NCBI GenBank assembly: GCA_907165275.2
Contig: OU015654.1
Location: forward strand, 7,023,501 to 7,087,500
Source: Zygaena filipendulae
Taxonomy: Eukaryota > Arthropoda > Insecta > Lepidoptera > Zygaenidae
Direction: 5' to 3'
DNA length: 64,000 nucleotides
The position numbers and the translations under genes are program-made. The notes under the pieces were generated by a model that saw only the letters and a list, made by a program, of their open reading frames with translations, was not told where the DNA came from and did no database searches. Position 1 is the stretch's first letter. The number at the start of each line of letters is the position of its first letter. Positions 12,714 through 24,380 of the stretch are shown here, piece after piece.

Positions 12714-13040
12714 TAGCTGTGCTCCACGGTTTCACCTGCGTGAGTTTCGGAATTTCCGCAGGAACTCTAAAATAGTCTAATTTACTCCTTATAACATCAG
12801 CTAATTTGCAGTGAAAGTCCCGTCAAAATTGATCCAACCGTTTCGGAGAATCACCCGCGTGATTTTCGGAATTCCCGCAGGAACATTTTTTTCTAAAACA
12901 AAAACTCCTTATAACATCAGCTGCAGCATCTGCCAGTGAAAGTCCTGTTAAAATCGGTCCAACCGCTTCAGAGATTAGCTGGAACAAATAGACAGACAGG
13001 CAGACAGACAGACAGACAGACAGATAAAAATTATTATAGA
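12714..13040 (+). repeat. GACA-tail repeat subtype, internally duplicated
   Basis: Directly follows the previous copy. 'cctgcgtgagtttcggaatt' and 'ccttataacatcagct' each occur twice. Ends in (GACA)n at about 12989-13024. Confidence 0.65.
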
Positions 13041-13194
13041 TCAAGCACACTTACACGCAAAAAGAATCGATATTTACACAATTTCCTATACAACCATACT
13101 TTACTTTATACAATGGCATAAAATGCAAAACACAATTTTAAAAATTTTACTAGTATTAAATTATCTGTGATTTTACTTTCATACTAATATTATA

Positions 13195-13400
13195 CTTTAT
13201 ACTTACTAATATTATAAATGTGCAAAAAACTCTGTCAATCTGTATGTTACTTTTCGGGCTTTAACTAGCCGATCATCATAATAATAATAATAATAATAAT
13301 CATTTATTTGCATAAGACATTGTTCTAAAAGATGGGTACATTGTTAATTTGTCATGAAATTTTCAACACACGTTATCAGGGGTACAAAAAAACCGGCGAA
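13195..13400 (-). repeat. Repeat interrupted by an AAT-repeat insertion
   Basis: 13195-13265 has the reverse-family tail 'actaatattataaatgtgca'. (ATA)n and 'catttatttgcataagaca' at 13274-13322 look like the tail of another retroposed element. 'acacgttatcaggggtaca' then resumes the host repeat. Confidence 0.5.
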
Positions 13401-13790
13401 ATCCGACGTTTTCCACATTTAAGGTTCCGTACCAAATATTTTTAACCGCAAAATAAAGTTGGTTTTAACAAAGAAAATTATAGAATTTTGAAGAAAAACA
13501 ACGAGTTATCAATATCAATATCTTGGTATTTTTTGGTAAAGTATACGTGATAATAAATATTATCACCAAGTTTAACGTTTATTGGTCAACTGGAAATTGG
13601 AAAATACTTCGGTAAAAAATGTTGTATAAAAAGCTCACTTTGGCGGCTTCTCATGCCTTTGTTTTCCGATGTTTTTAAAAACAAAAAATACAGCTTTTAT
13701 CTACTCAATGAGTTTTATGCAATGATATCCCACTCGATTCGATAGATAAACAAAAAGTTTTTGCACCCCCCTTTAGCTTTAGCTTAAATA

Positions 13791-15090
13791 CACACATCAA
13801 AAATGTCTAGGGATCAAGTGCATTTTAGAGAATTGCCGCCAATTGGGATTATTATTGTAACTTTTCTGGATCCTTTTTGAAAATTTTTATTGAATTTTAC
13901 CATTTCAATAAAGAATTTTATTCAAATTTTGTTTAAACTTTTAAAAATAACTGTCATTAAAAATCCCTATAAAAGCGTGTGACGGCGGTTTTACAAAAAC
14001 ATTACAATTTCTGCATCGTAACTGAAAAAAATTGCATCGGTATGGAGCGATGACACCACTTGCCTAGACAAGAGATGCTGAGAGCCGTTGGAATGTTGGA
14101 AGCTGGCACCAGGCAACGCCCTATGGCTACTGCTGTTGGGACAAGGCAGAGCGTCATAAGCCGCCTATGGACACGCTATCGCATCACGGGCAGTGTGGCC
14201 GAGCGACATGGAGGGCGAACTCGTATCACCACTCGAAGACACGACCGGTATATCCAGAATACAGCGCGAAGAAATCGTACTATGACCGCCATGATGATAA
14301 CTACGAGGCTCCACAGCGCTTCAGGCTTACTGATAAGCGATCAAACCATACGTAATCGTTTAAGAGAAGTGGGTCTGCGATCCTGAAGGCCTCTGAGAGT
14401 TCCACCAATAGCGTCCCGCAATCGTACAGCCCGTTTACAATGGGCTCGCGAAGACAGTAATTAGGAGGAAGAAGACTAGCGTGGTGTTTGCTTTTCCGAG
14501 GAATCTCGTTTCGGTATGAGGCCGGTTACAAGACGTACATTAGTTTGGAGAAGCCCTGGACGTCAAGAACGATTGAAATTCTGTTAGGAAGTTCATCCAT
14601 ATGGAGGGGGAACAATGATGGTTTTAGCGGGTATTAAGATCGGTGGAAGAACCGATCTCATTTGGATCAGGGGCAACCTTAATGCTCGGATTTATGCGAC
14701 AAGTATTGTATCAGATGTAATCATCCCTTTGCGAAGCCAGTTGGGTGATTCGTTTCAACTTATGCACGACAATGCACGTCCACACACTGCTGGAGTCGTA
14801 ACACGCACTCTTGCCAATGCTGATATCAACGTCCTGCCGTGGCCTGCTCAATCACCAGACTTAAATCCTACTGAGCACGCATGGGTTATACTCCAAAGAA
14901 GAGCTCTGCCGAGTATGGACTGGAAAAAGGAATATTTTCTTAATTTATTCAAAATGTGGGGATTAGTTGTTAATTTAGATTTGGGAAATAAGGTAGGCAA
15001 CAAGCCCAGAAGATTAGATTAGATTTAAACTAATTGGGTTTCTTTTTATAGCAAAAAATGCACTTGATCCCTAGACACTTTTGATGTGTG
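13791..15090 (+). mobile_element. Tc1-like DNA transposon, complete ends, inactive
   Basis: Inverted ends of 36 bp (13791-13826 and 15055-15090) differ at one position; both begin CACACATCAAAA. TA lies directly outside at 13789-13790 and 15091-15092, the Tc1/mariner target. At 1300 bp the size suits a Tc1 element. The transposase inside is broken (see separate entry). Confidence 0.9.
14042..15022 (+). pseudogene. Tc1-like transposase, decayed
   Basis: 14060-14386 encodes a paired helix-turn-helix N-terminus (MLEAGTRQRPMATAVGTRQS, then GRTRITTRRHDRYI). 14615-14925 encodes the catalytic half with HDNARPHTA (second catalytic Asp) and SPDLNPTEHAW (third catalytic residue, Glu). Between them are stops and a frame change. 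The first catalytic motif, normally DESRF, reads EESRF in the remnant near 14500, so Asp seems lost. The in-frame ATG region at 14042 runs into TGA. Not functional. Confidence 0.85.
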
Positions 15091-15361
15091 TATATATTTT
15101 GACAATTTGTGTAGCTTTGGGTCATCAATGTTGGTGGTTGTGGTTTGGCTGTAATACTCGTGTGAGAGACGATGGGCAGACGGACATGCGAGTGACAGCA
15201 ATAGGGCTCCGTTTGGACCCTTCGGAGTTCGGGTACGGAACGTTTATTGTATTTTATAAATTTTACACTCAATAATATGTATTAATTTTGTATTATGACG
15301 ATTAAAAATGATCTAGTTTTGATCTTTATTAGTAAAGATAACTAGATATTGATATTGAACC

Positions 15362-15550
15362 CTAAAAAGGACATAGGATAATTTTCATTCCGGAATTCCC
15401 GCGGGACCTTCGAAATTAGCAGTTAGCACGGGTAAAACCGCATAAAATTTTGCATACACGTTGTTAGGGTTACAGAAAAGGACATAGGGTACTTTTTATC
15501 CCGGTATCTCGGGGGGAACTCCTAAATTATTGCGGGTAAAACTGCGGAGA
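15362..15550 (-). repeat. CTAGCTGT-family repeat, reverse, internally duplicated
   Basis: Two rounds of 'aaaggacatagg' and 'attcccgcgggacc'-like blocks; ends are eroded. Confidence 0.55.
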
Positions 15551-15878
15551 ATATTTAAATCTACATAACTTGAAAGTACCCTTCACGCTAAATACATGAC
15601 TGAAGAACAGTTGAGTATAGCGTCTGTGAAACAAATATGCGGCACTGCGGCCAACCCAGCTCGCTCGTTAACCAGATAGATCTGCGTCGACCTCGCCCGT
15701 CCAATTACTGCGCGGATTTACTTTCCTGTCTATCCACTAATTTATTATCATTCCAAAGTGAATATTTAGAAGTCACTCGTGGAGATTAAAGCGAATAAAA
15801 CATTAGCGAGGAATTCGGAATGAACCTTAGGTACTTTGCTGGGCAGCAACGTCCTCGCAACCGAGTACGATATTACGT
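15551..15878. other. Less AT-rich unique stretch, unrecognised
   Basis: 15600-15830 is richer in GC than its surroundings and does not match other sequence in the window, but no open frame or splice pattern supports an exon. Confidence 0.3.
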
Positions 15879-15926
15879 ACATAGACATAGACATAGACAT
15901 AGACATAGACATAGACATAGACATAT
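15879..15926 (+). repeat. Hexanucleotide microsatellite (ACATAG)8
   Basis: Eight uninterrupted ACATAG units followed by 'atatactttatttggcatc', a layout typical of the 3' tail of a non-LTR element. Confidence 0.85.
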
Positions 15927-16120
15927 ACTTTATTTGGCATCAACAACAAAATACCTTAAATAGGAATACAAAAAAATACAAATAGGTACGTAAAATGTTA
16001 AGTATTACATAGGTTATGTTATACCATTTTATGGGTGGATAAGATTGGAAGAGTCTGAAGACACATCTCCCACTTGTTAATTTTGTCATGGGCTTGGAAT
16101 ATTTAATCAGCTAGGTAGAT

Positions 16121-16275
16121 ATCCTTACTATATTATTAATGTGATGTAAGTTTATTTGTTTGTTTGTTTGTTACGCTTTCACGCCTTGACTACTCCACCC
16201 ATCATCATTACATATTTTGCATACACGTTATCACAGGTACAGAGAAGGACATAGCCGACATAGCGTACTTATTAG
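16121..16275 (-). repeat. CTAGCTGT-family repeat, reverse, truncated
   Basis: 'tttgtttgtttgtttgttac', 'gctttcacgccttgactact' and 'acacgttatcacaggtacag'; the CCCGCGG head is missing. Confidence 0.55.
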
Positions 16276-17279
16276 CGAGTAACAGTTAGCTGGTATATAT
16301 AATAAAACATAATTATGAAGCAGATAAAAAAAATTATAATAATAAGACTGATTTTCTTTATAAAGGACGTGACAAGATATAATATTGAATTTATATTACA
16401 ATAAGTAGGACTGGCAGCTGGCTTTGCTCATCTGACTAACCAGGTCGTAGGTTAAGGGAAAAATATACTATCCGTCCAATCATGTGAACAGCGTAGTTTG
16501 TCAATAGACGGTATATACTTGGAATTGAACTCGGTCTGTAGGTAGCTTAGTATATAGTTATTTCGAGGGAATCCTTAATTCTCTTGGGCGAATAGACGAA
16601 TAACAGTAGGTACATAATACAGCAGGTGCCTATTTTACTTAAATAATTTTACATAATAAAAGCAATGAATATGTTGATTTCAAGATTTGCCCGAATTTTA
16701 AGACGTTATATTATTTATTTCGCCTTTATTGACTACCAAATGATGGTAATAATTACAAGTAGCAGAAACATTGCATAAATTTCAATATAATGATTTCACT
16801 CTAAGCAACTACTCCTTTCATCTGTAACGAGCTGACCGAGGCAGTGTGGGCGGAATTGTAATTCAAACCGCCACGATAAATTCAATTCATGGTTGCTTTG
16901 TGGACGCATTAAATATGGAAAATCAAAACAAAGAATAAGGGAACATGATATTTTTGATAAAAAATGGATACGGTTATACCTATGTTGATTCATTTAATAT
17001 TATTTTTGTCTGTTCTATATGACGTCACTCAATAAGTTCTAAAATTGAAACATTTTATTAGATAAGACCAGACAAGCAACTTTTAGTAGGTATTGGCGAT
17101 CGGCGATTTAGTCTATGATGTCACACAATAATGTTTTTTTCCTATCCGCACACATACATACGTATAAATGCCAGCCGCGGTTATAAATAATATTATGCTT
17201 TTTGAAAGCTCGTAAAATCCACAACAAAAAATTTGCTAAAGCGCGTCAATCACTAAAGCAGTGCGATTTTGTTATAATA
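16276..17279. other. Non-coding stretch, nothing recognised
   Basis: AT-rich. The short antisense ORF at 16796-16993 has no motif. Confidence 0.4.
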
Positions 17280-17452
17280 TAGCTGTCCCCCGCGATTTCA
17301 TTCGTGGTATTTTCGGAGTTCCTGCGGGAATTCCGGGATAAAAACTATCCTATCTTTTAAGTTGAACAATATTATAAATGGTTACAAAATTTTATCAAAA
17401 TCCGTTCAGTAGTTTCGGAGTCCATCGCGGACAAACAACGTGACACAGAAAA
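17280..17452 (+). repeat. CTAGCTGT-family repeat, 'cggacaaacaacgtgacac' subtype
   Basis: Matches 5858-6048 over most of its length. Confidence 0.65.
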
Positions 17453-17811
17453 TCGCTATAATAATGCACTGCACAATACCATAGAGGTAAGACGACATAC
17501 AGATCTACTTAATCCCACAGTAAGCTGTAAACTTCTATCGTGGAAACTAAGTAAAAATGGTTCCTATATACCTACTAAGTATAATTACATATATACTATA
17601 CTATAGATACATAAACAAGCCCAGACTGGAAATTTGAACCCATGTGTTCACCCCCACCGGTATTCGAAACCGGAATCTCTTCATTAGTGCATGTGGCACT
17701 ATGCATGCATGGTGGCAGGCATGGTGACCTACGGCACCAACTCTATATAACGCGTCACAATCACGAAATTGCTGATCGCCATGGCGTTGGCCACAGCTAC
17801 TGGTTTTTTTA

Positions 17812-18423
17812 ACCGACTTCCAAAAGGAGAAGGTTCTGCATTCGGCTGTAGGTAGGTATGTTTTTTTTTATGTAGGTTAGGTTAGGATTTTGGAGAAATC
17901 GAGCGAACTCTTCAAAAATTATAGGCACACCTATAGCGATTTGGGTAAAGCAAAACTTGAAGAAGTGGAACTGATGATAAAGACCACAGATGGTCATCGG
18001 AACTACTCAATAATAGTTATTTCACGGGTTCCGATTCGTTAACTTTAATATGGTTTTTCTAAACACTTTATGCTCGTCACAATGTATATGGCAAAGTGGA
18101 ACTGATTGTGATGTACCAGGAGAACTCCTCAATAATCAACATCCCTGCATCGGGAAAAGCAATATTTTTTAAAAGGTTACGAGCAGTTGACATTAGGCAA
18201 TTGTAACTTAGATAAATTACAAACCGACTCACTTAAAGTGAGAAATAAACAAAATTTTTCCAAAAAAATTAAAACCGACTTCCAAAAACACAAAACTGAA
18301 AAGCTAAAAATAAAATACCGATTTAATCCAAAAGACAAAAATACACTTAACATAAAATGTAGTATAATAGTATTGGTTTGTGCTACCACTGATCGGTTTG
18401 AAGTCGGGACACTTAGGTATTAG
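17812..18423 (+). repeat. ACCGACTTCC dispersed repeat, longest copy
   Basis: Starts 'aaccgacttccaaaaggaga' and includes 'aattataggcacacctatag' and the later block also found upstream of serpin exon 9a. Other heads are at 48239 and 54719 (+) and 56033 (-). ORFs on both strands here are repeat. Confidence 0.65.
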
Positions 18424-18465
18424 GTACCACTACCAAATTTTTAATTATTTTTTTAATTTTTATTC

Positions 18466-18932
18466 TGTCTGTCTGTTTGTTCTGGCTAATCTCTGAAACG
18501 GCTGGACAGATTTAAGCGGGACTTTCACTGGCAGATAGCTGATATTATAAGGAGTAACTTTTTTTTTATGTCTTAGGGGGCAAACGGGCAAGTAGCCTGA
18601 TGGTAAGTGATTACCGTGGTACATGGACATCTGCAACACCAGAAGGCTTGCAGGTGCGTTGCCGACCTGGAATGGGGATGGGAACTGGCTTTCAAGTGAA
18701 GCTGCCGGAACACGCCGTTAGATGCTTGGCGACAGATTTACAACTTGAAGGTGGTAGCTAGCGAGCCGGGCACTAAAAAGTGCCCTACCACCATGCTATG
18801 GTTTCCTCACGATGTTTTCCTTCACTGGCAGCTCAAGCTTAGGCTACTTTTATTTTAGAAAAAAGATAGATACTGTGGGAATTCAGAAACTCACGCAAGT
18901 GAAGCCAGGCGGGGCGGCATAGCTAGTGATGA
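18466..18932 (-). repeat. GACA-tail repeat interrupted by another repeat (18568-18847)
   Basis: The host copy runs 18466-18566 ('aatctctgaaacggctggac') and resumes at 18848-18932 ('gcggcatagctagtg'). The insert starts 'atgtcttagggggcaaacgg' and contains 'cctgatggtaagtgattacc' and 'gcaggtgcgttgccgacctg', a block very common in lepidopteran genomes. Confidence 0.7.
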
Positions 18933-18999
18933 ATAAGTGGCTGAATAAATTTCATTCACTCTTAAGATATTCACTACTCACCTTATATTATGTAGGTAT

Positions 19000-19887
19000 A
19001 CACACGAGTGCAACTTGAATGGGTAGATACAATACAATAAGAAAGAACAAAAATCAAACTAGAACTAACAACAAGTTTTAGTTTGAAGCTTGCAACCGAA
19101 GTTATGTTGTACAGAAATGGTTGTTAGCCAACCTGCGCAGCGAGCTCTACACAAAAAGTGAACTTTGCTTGTGAAAACCTGCAAAGTTGTAAAGGCGGTA
19201 AAAACTCGTTACGCCAAATCGGCCACTAAAACTCGCGAAGCGAAAATTCTATCCAACTTCAATTTACTTTTATTGTTCTTACTCTTCCTATTCTTCGAAG
19301 CGAAAAGTCCGTTTTTTCTTCCGTTTTACAGGCCATTCAAACGCATTTTTATATACGCATCTAAACAAACACTAAATATCAAAATAAATGTTTTCAGCTT
19401 CCTCGTAATACGTTCAAAGGAAACTGTAATTATTTCACTCAAATTTCTCAATAAAGATTTTATTTTATTAGAAATTTGGTCTTACAATTACCAAAGCTAA
19501 TAGGTATTTACTTAGGTACACATATAGCAGCGAGCGCAATGGCGGTCTACTACAGTTTACACTTTGTAGCTGAACAAATTATTAATTTCGTAAGGTAACC
19601 TATACATAAAATAAAATTGTAACAGGTCGATGTCTGTGCATTGGAGAAAAATAAGAAAAAATAAATTTAGGTGATTCTATGAGTGATATACATAGAAGTC
19701 AAAAATACCGTTTTTAGAATTATGTGTGTCTGTTTGTCTGTATGTTTGTATTCGTTTTACTCAAAAACTGCTGCACCAAATTGAATGCGGTTTTTTTCTA
19801 AGGGTCTAACTTAGATACTCATGTTTCGATTTTTTCGAAATTCCATCTAGGACACGACTCACGAGATATTAAAAAAAAATTCTGGTC
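19000..19887. other. Non-coding stretch, no gene recognised
   Basis: The 111-codon ORF at 19165-19500 is lysine-, phenylalanine- and leucine-rich, as expected for chance translation of AT-rich DNA. 19700-19870 resembles a repeat ('tgtgtgtctgtttgtctgta'). Confidence 0.4.
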
Positions 19888-20068
19888 ATCCTACTAATAT
19901 TATAAATGTAAAAGTGTGGATGTTTGGATGTTTGTTACTCAATAAAGCAAAAACCGCTGAACGGATTAAGATGAAATTTGGCATGCACGTTATCAGGAAT
20001 ACAGAAAAGGACATAGGGTACTTTTTATCCCGGAATTCCCGCGGGTGAAACCGCGGGGCACAGCTAGT
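19888..20068 (-). repeat. CTAGCTGT/CCCGCGG repeat, reverse, near full length
   Basis: 'atcctactaatattataaat' at one end and 'gaaaccgcggggcacagcta' at the other; 181 bp, the reverse counterpart of 12514-12713. Confidence 0.75.
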
Positions 20069-21714
20069 GAAATCAATAAAAAGAGACAATAAAAGCAAAA
20101 ATAAATATCATGGATAAATATATATATGTTTAGTTGTTGTATACGTATGCTGTAAATCTTTGTGTTGTGTCAAATAAAGTTTTTTCAATTCAATTCAAAT
20201 ACAGACTCCATAATATCTACGTGGTGTTAATTGGTATCTAACTCATAACTGGGGGCCTATCGCGCGCTACCTGAAACGTGGAAATAGCACGATACGAACT
20301 TTGACATTTATCAATCTAGAACTGAACTAGAGTAAAACGAAAACCAAAACAGTAAGTATAAAACTATTTTCATATCGTAAAAAATTAGCGCGATTGGTCT
20401 CCTGGTGCTAATTGGTTTTTTCTAACCCAATGACTATGTAAGTATACTCTCAACGTTCTGCGACACTGGATTTTGCATAAAAATGTAAAATATATTCAAG
20501 ATTACACAGTTTTATGGTGAAACCGGACCCATTAAATAAACGAACGAATAAATAACCTACAACGTAAGAATTGGGCTTATTTTCATCTAAGTATTTTACT
20601 TTTAAAACTATGTAGGTACCTAAAAGATCTCACAAAAGTAAGTCTGGGTATCAGGGATAAAAGGTTATCCCGAAATCCCCAAAGAAATTTCAAAAAAACG
20701 CGAGCGAGTCCGGCGAAACTTAATAAAGCAGTCTTCAATATCATATTCAGTCAGAATATTCAAAACTCTATTATTCATCCTTATTATCATTTGAAATCAG
20801 AGAAACGAGTTTCATAAAATGTAATATCTTGCGGTTTTCGTAATAAACGAGATTTTGAAATAACAAAAAACAAAAGAAACGCTTACAGTCCAAACACGAA
20901 CGAATTGAGGGTGAAAGCAATTTGTATCTTTTGCATGCTTTTTAATTTCATCACGAGAAAGGAAGATTAGTTTTGCTCGAAGACTTTTAATAATTGCGGA
21001 TTTTCGAAAGGGAAAAATATTAGTGTTGATTTTTCGTTTACCAAACTATGAATCACTAGACTGATAATGAAAAAACTATTTATGGGAAACTAAAAACAGT
21101 AGTATGTATGTAGCAGCCGTACAGCAAGACAGTTTTAGTCGCAATTGGAGAAATCTAATTAGAAATATGTATATTGTCTAAATAGAATAAAATTAAATAA
21201 ACACATAAATATATTACCTTTATGAGCAATGGGTAAGACCTTTTATTAGCCTCGCCTCCCGCAAGTGTAAAACGCTTGAATGACGCGTGTTTTATCTCGC
21301 TCCTCGCAATAGCGAAGTGACGTCCTGCTAATGGAGTGGGAGACAGCCCGTCCCTAATGGACGGTGACATGCTATACTTTAAGGAAAATTATTATATTAA
21401 CGAAATATTGTAACTATATTTTGAAATTAAGTCTGATAAGAGAAGGATCATAGGTAATTCTATTAAATCACCTCGAATTTGTCTAATGACGTACTTATGT
21501 AGATACGAACATCATGACCTACGTAGGTAACTTAACTTACCTATTCGATATGAATTTGAAAATAACTAAAACAAAAATTTTAGCAAACTAAAATCATCAC
21601 AACCAAAAACTATGAACCTAATACTTACCTACAACTGCCTACCATTTTTAAACTAAAAATCTGCATAAAAATTGCGTTAACATCTTCAAACTTAAAGCAA
21701 AGCATTTATTTAAA
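20069..21714. other. Non-coding stretch, no gene recognised
   Basis: 20150-20200 has a retroposon-like tail ('aaataaagttttttcaattc'). The antisense ORF at 21155-21370 covers a short GC-richer patch (21240-21370) I do not recognise. Confidence 0.4.
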
Positions 21715-21926
21715 ACTAGCTGTTCCCCGCGGTTTCACCCACGTAAATTTCGGAGTTCCCGAGGGAATTTCGAGATAAAAAGTACCCTATATCCTTCCCC
21801 CTATATATACCCCTGATAACGAGTATGCAAAATTTCGTGGTGATCAGTTGAGCCGTTAAGGCGTCAATGCGTAACAGACAGACAGACAGACAGAGTTACT
21901 TTCGCATTTGTAACATTTATAGGGAT
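21715..21926 (+). repeat. CTAGCTGT/CCCGCGG repeat
   Basis: 'ctagctgttccccgcggttt' to 'ttcgcatttgtaacattta', with a (GACA)n run before the tail. Confidence 0.7.
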
Positions 21927-22043
21927 TTTACCTAATTAATTACCTAGGTACTGTATACAGTGCCTACTGCCTACGTAATTAATAATATTATAAGTTAGAT
22001 TTCGTTTTCGGCAACGTCTCTTATGATGTATATATATATATAT

Positions 22044-22358
22044 CGATCTCATATAAAAAGTAGATACACAATCAGCGTCAAAAAAACGTCCGCATGAAAT
22101 GGGCGCCCACTTAAACATTTGGGTGCGCTTTTAAATCAGGTCATGAGACCGTATAGTATTTATTACGTTTTCACCTAATGCTTTAGGTACAATTGTAGTA
22201 AAAAAAAGCATAAATATATTATGTGTTCATTACATTTAACAAAAATTTAATAACATATGTATTACAAACACAGTTATAACTATACGTAAACACGACTGTG
22301 GACAGTTTTTAAGTGAACTGTTGTATGGAACTGTGTATCTACTTTTTATATGAGATCG
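22044..22358. mobile_element. MITE with perfect 27-bp inverted ends
   Basis: 22044-22070 (beginning CGATCTCATATAAAAAGTAG) is the exact reverse complement of 22332-22358. Flanks are TA-rich on both sides. 315 bp, non-coding. Confidence 0.85.
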
Positions 22359-22430
22359 ATGTATAATTGTGTATATAAGAGTATTTTCTTTTTGTAGGTA
22401 TTTTTGTCTTCACGTGGATATACGAGTACA

Positions 22431-22652
22431 GGGCCCTTATTCACTATGACCATAGCACGGCGCGTAAGGATAACGTGCCACAAAAATTGTCTTTCCCTCG
22501 TAATGAAAGAAAAATACATTTACAACGTTTCTTATGCATACAGAATAATACATTTCTAATATTTTAGTATCTAGAACGTGTAGGATTGCGTTTTTGGGAC
22601 CGCGTTATGGCCATGGGCAAGGAATGTTGTGAGTCATAGTGAATAAGGGCCC
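22431..22652. mobile_element. MITE with perfect 20-bp inverted ends
   Basis: GGGCCCTTATTCACTATGAC at 22431-22450 and its exact complement at 22633-22652. 222 bp. The interior also has complementary pieces near each end ('catagcacggcgc', 'gcgttatggccatg'). Confidence 0.82.
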
Positions 22653-22831
22653 CGTTTGTAATGTTAAACGAGGGACCTTATTATTGAAGTGCGGTGTTCA
22701 ATATCCGATCCTAGTCTAAAATAAAATATATGTCGTGTTAAGCTTGCAATCAGCCATTGTAGGGTACGGGTACGGGTAGAAAAATAAAAGATTAGGTTTC
22801 TTAGATTAATCACAATTCACTATTACCCCTT

Positions 22832-23003
22832 GGCCACAGTCTTTGCGGCGGCGGTGGCGGCGGCGGCGGCGGCAAAAACAAAGACAACATACGAAGTAGG
22901 CCACAGCTATCAGCGGCGCGAGCTGTGGTCAACTTCTTATGTTGTCTACCATTTGTTTTTGCCGCTGCCGCCGTGGCCACCGCCGCCGCAAAGACTGTGG
23001 CGC
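22832..23003. repeat. GC-rich long hairpin with GGC triplet runs
   Basis: The arms 22832-22908 and 22921-23003 pair over most of their length: CCACAGTCTTTGCGGCGGCG with its complement, then 'ggcaaaaacaaa', 'gacaacata', 'gaagt' and 'ccacagct'. The loop is about 12 bases. The right arm is several bases longer because of changes in the triplet run. The poly-alanine/proline ORFs here come from the GGC triplets and are not genes. Probably a fold-back element. Confidence 0.8.
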
Positions 23004-23231
23004 CGCCCTTAGAGTAATTAGAAATCAAACACAGTTTCTTAACGAATTAACTTAAATTCGTAAGCACTGACGGTCAGACTAAGAGTGATCGTGTTGTTCT
23101 GTGCGCGCCGCTCCTGGACTCCGTATAACGCCACTAGAGGCGGTGGCGTGCCGGTGCAACTTCCGGTTTAGTTCACTTCCGCCGACATAAATAAAAAAAT
23201 AGTCGGCAAGTTAGGGTGTGTAGAGACTATA

Positions 23232-24101
23232 TACAAGGTGTTAATGAATTAACTGAAAACTAGAAAGTAGTTTGCTCAGAATCGACAAGCGAATCGATCG
23301 CACTATTTTTTAATATAGGTTATATTATTTTATTTTTTACCAGCCCATGTCTAAATTATTTATAATTAGAGATGCGCCGAGTACTCGGTTACTACTAGGT
23401 ACTCGGCGTATTCGGTGGTTTTTTTAATACTCGTACTCGGCCGAATAACTTGGTTCAACTGCCGAGTACTCGTTTTAAATAAAGTTAGGTTAATTTCATA
23501 GTGAAAACTACATTAAAAAGTAGTTAATCCCGTTTATTATTTTAAAAACGTATCAATCTTAAAAAAGAAAAACAAAAAGTTTGAAATTTGCTAACTCGTC
23601 ATCAAATTTAATTTTATAATCAGATCAAATGTTGAAACACTGAAATAGTATTGCATTTATAAAATACCTATAATATTTATTGAATGACTATCCACTACCG
23701 TTTCTTGTTGGCTGGCGTGAGTACAACCTTGTTTTCACGCCATTAAGCTGGTAAACTTCGTAAAGACTGAACCGAGTTACTCGGCCGAGTACTCGGTACT
23801 CGGTAAAGTAAAACCGAATAATTCTCGGTTCTTGGTTACTCAGTAAATCTAGTACTCGGCCCATCACTATTATTATGATACAATATTTGGCGCGTACGCC
23901 GCGCCGCCCGCAGGAAAAAAAATCGAACCGGTAGGCGCGGGCGTAGCGTTTGGAATTTCGTAGATAGGTCACCACCAAACTAATGTTGAATAACTTTTAA
24001 AGTATAAATTTTTTCGATATAAAATTTATTTTAATCATTTTATTGTTTATTTTTTTAAGTGGGGTGTATCAGATTTTCATTTACTTCATTAACACGTTGT
24101 A
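23232..24101. mobile_element. MITE (TACAA.GTGTTAATGAA ends), interrupted by another element
   Basis: 23232-23260 (TACAAGGTGTTAATGAATTA) pairs with 24073-24101. A copy without the insert is at 30399-30698. The insert occupies 23368-23869. Confidence 0.8.
23368..23869. mobile_element. hAT-like MITE with CGAGTACTCGG palindromes, inserted into the previous element
   Basis: The ends AGAGATGCGCCGAGTACT and AGTACTCGGCCCATCACT are inverted copies with a few changes. The palindrome CGAGTACTCGG and variants recur near both ends. Flanking TTATAATT (23360-23367) and TTATTATG (23870-23877) could be an eroded 8-bp duplication. No coding sequence. Confidence 0.75.
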
Positions 24102-24380
24102 TAACATAACATGTATGTACATGTTATGTTATATTATAACATGTACTGACATGTATAACATGTATAATGTGGACCCTTCATTTTATAATAACATGTTATA
24201 ATATAACTTAGTCACGTTAGTTTTTTTATTTTTAAATAACGAGAAACGACATTGGTTATATAACATCGTTATATTGCATTGTTGTTCTAATGTGTACAGT
24301 ATTATTTTATGTTGCAATATTGAATAACAAGGTTACATAATGTGGACGTGTTATATAACACAAGTTAACTAACATGTTAC
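24101..24380. repeat. ACATGTTAT-rich palindromic region
   Basis: A perfect 15-bp stem, ATAACATAACATGTA (24101-24115) with its complement at 24118-24132, is followed by many further 'taacatgta', 'gttatataac' and 'acatgttac' motifs. Confidence 0.65.

Noticed and set aside
19165..19500. 111-codon ORF
   Set aside because: Composition is that of translated AT-rich DNA, with no domain and no splice or promoter context.
22810..23028. Poly-Ala and poly-Pro ORFs on both strands
   Set aside because: Produced by GGC triplets in the arms of a hairpin; no start context, no conservation expected.
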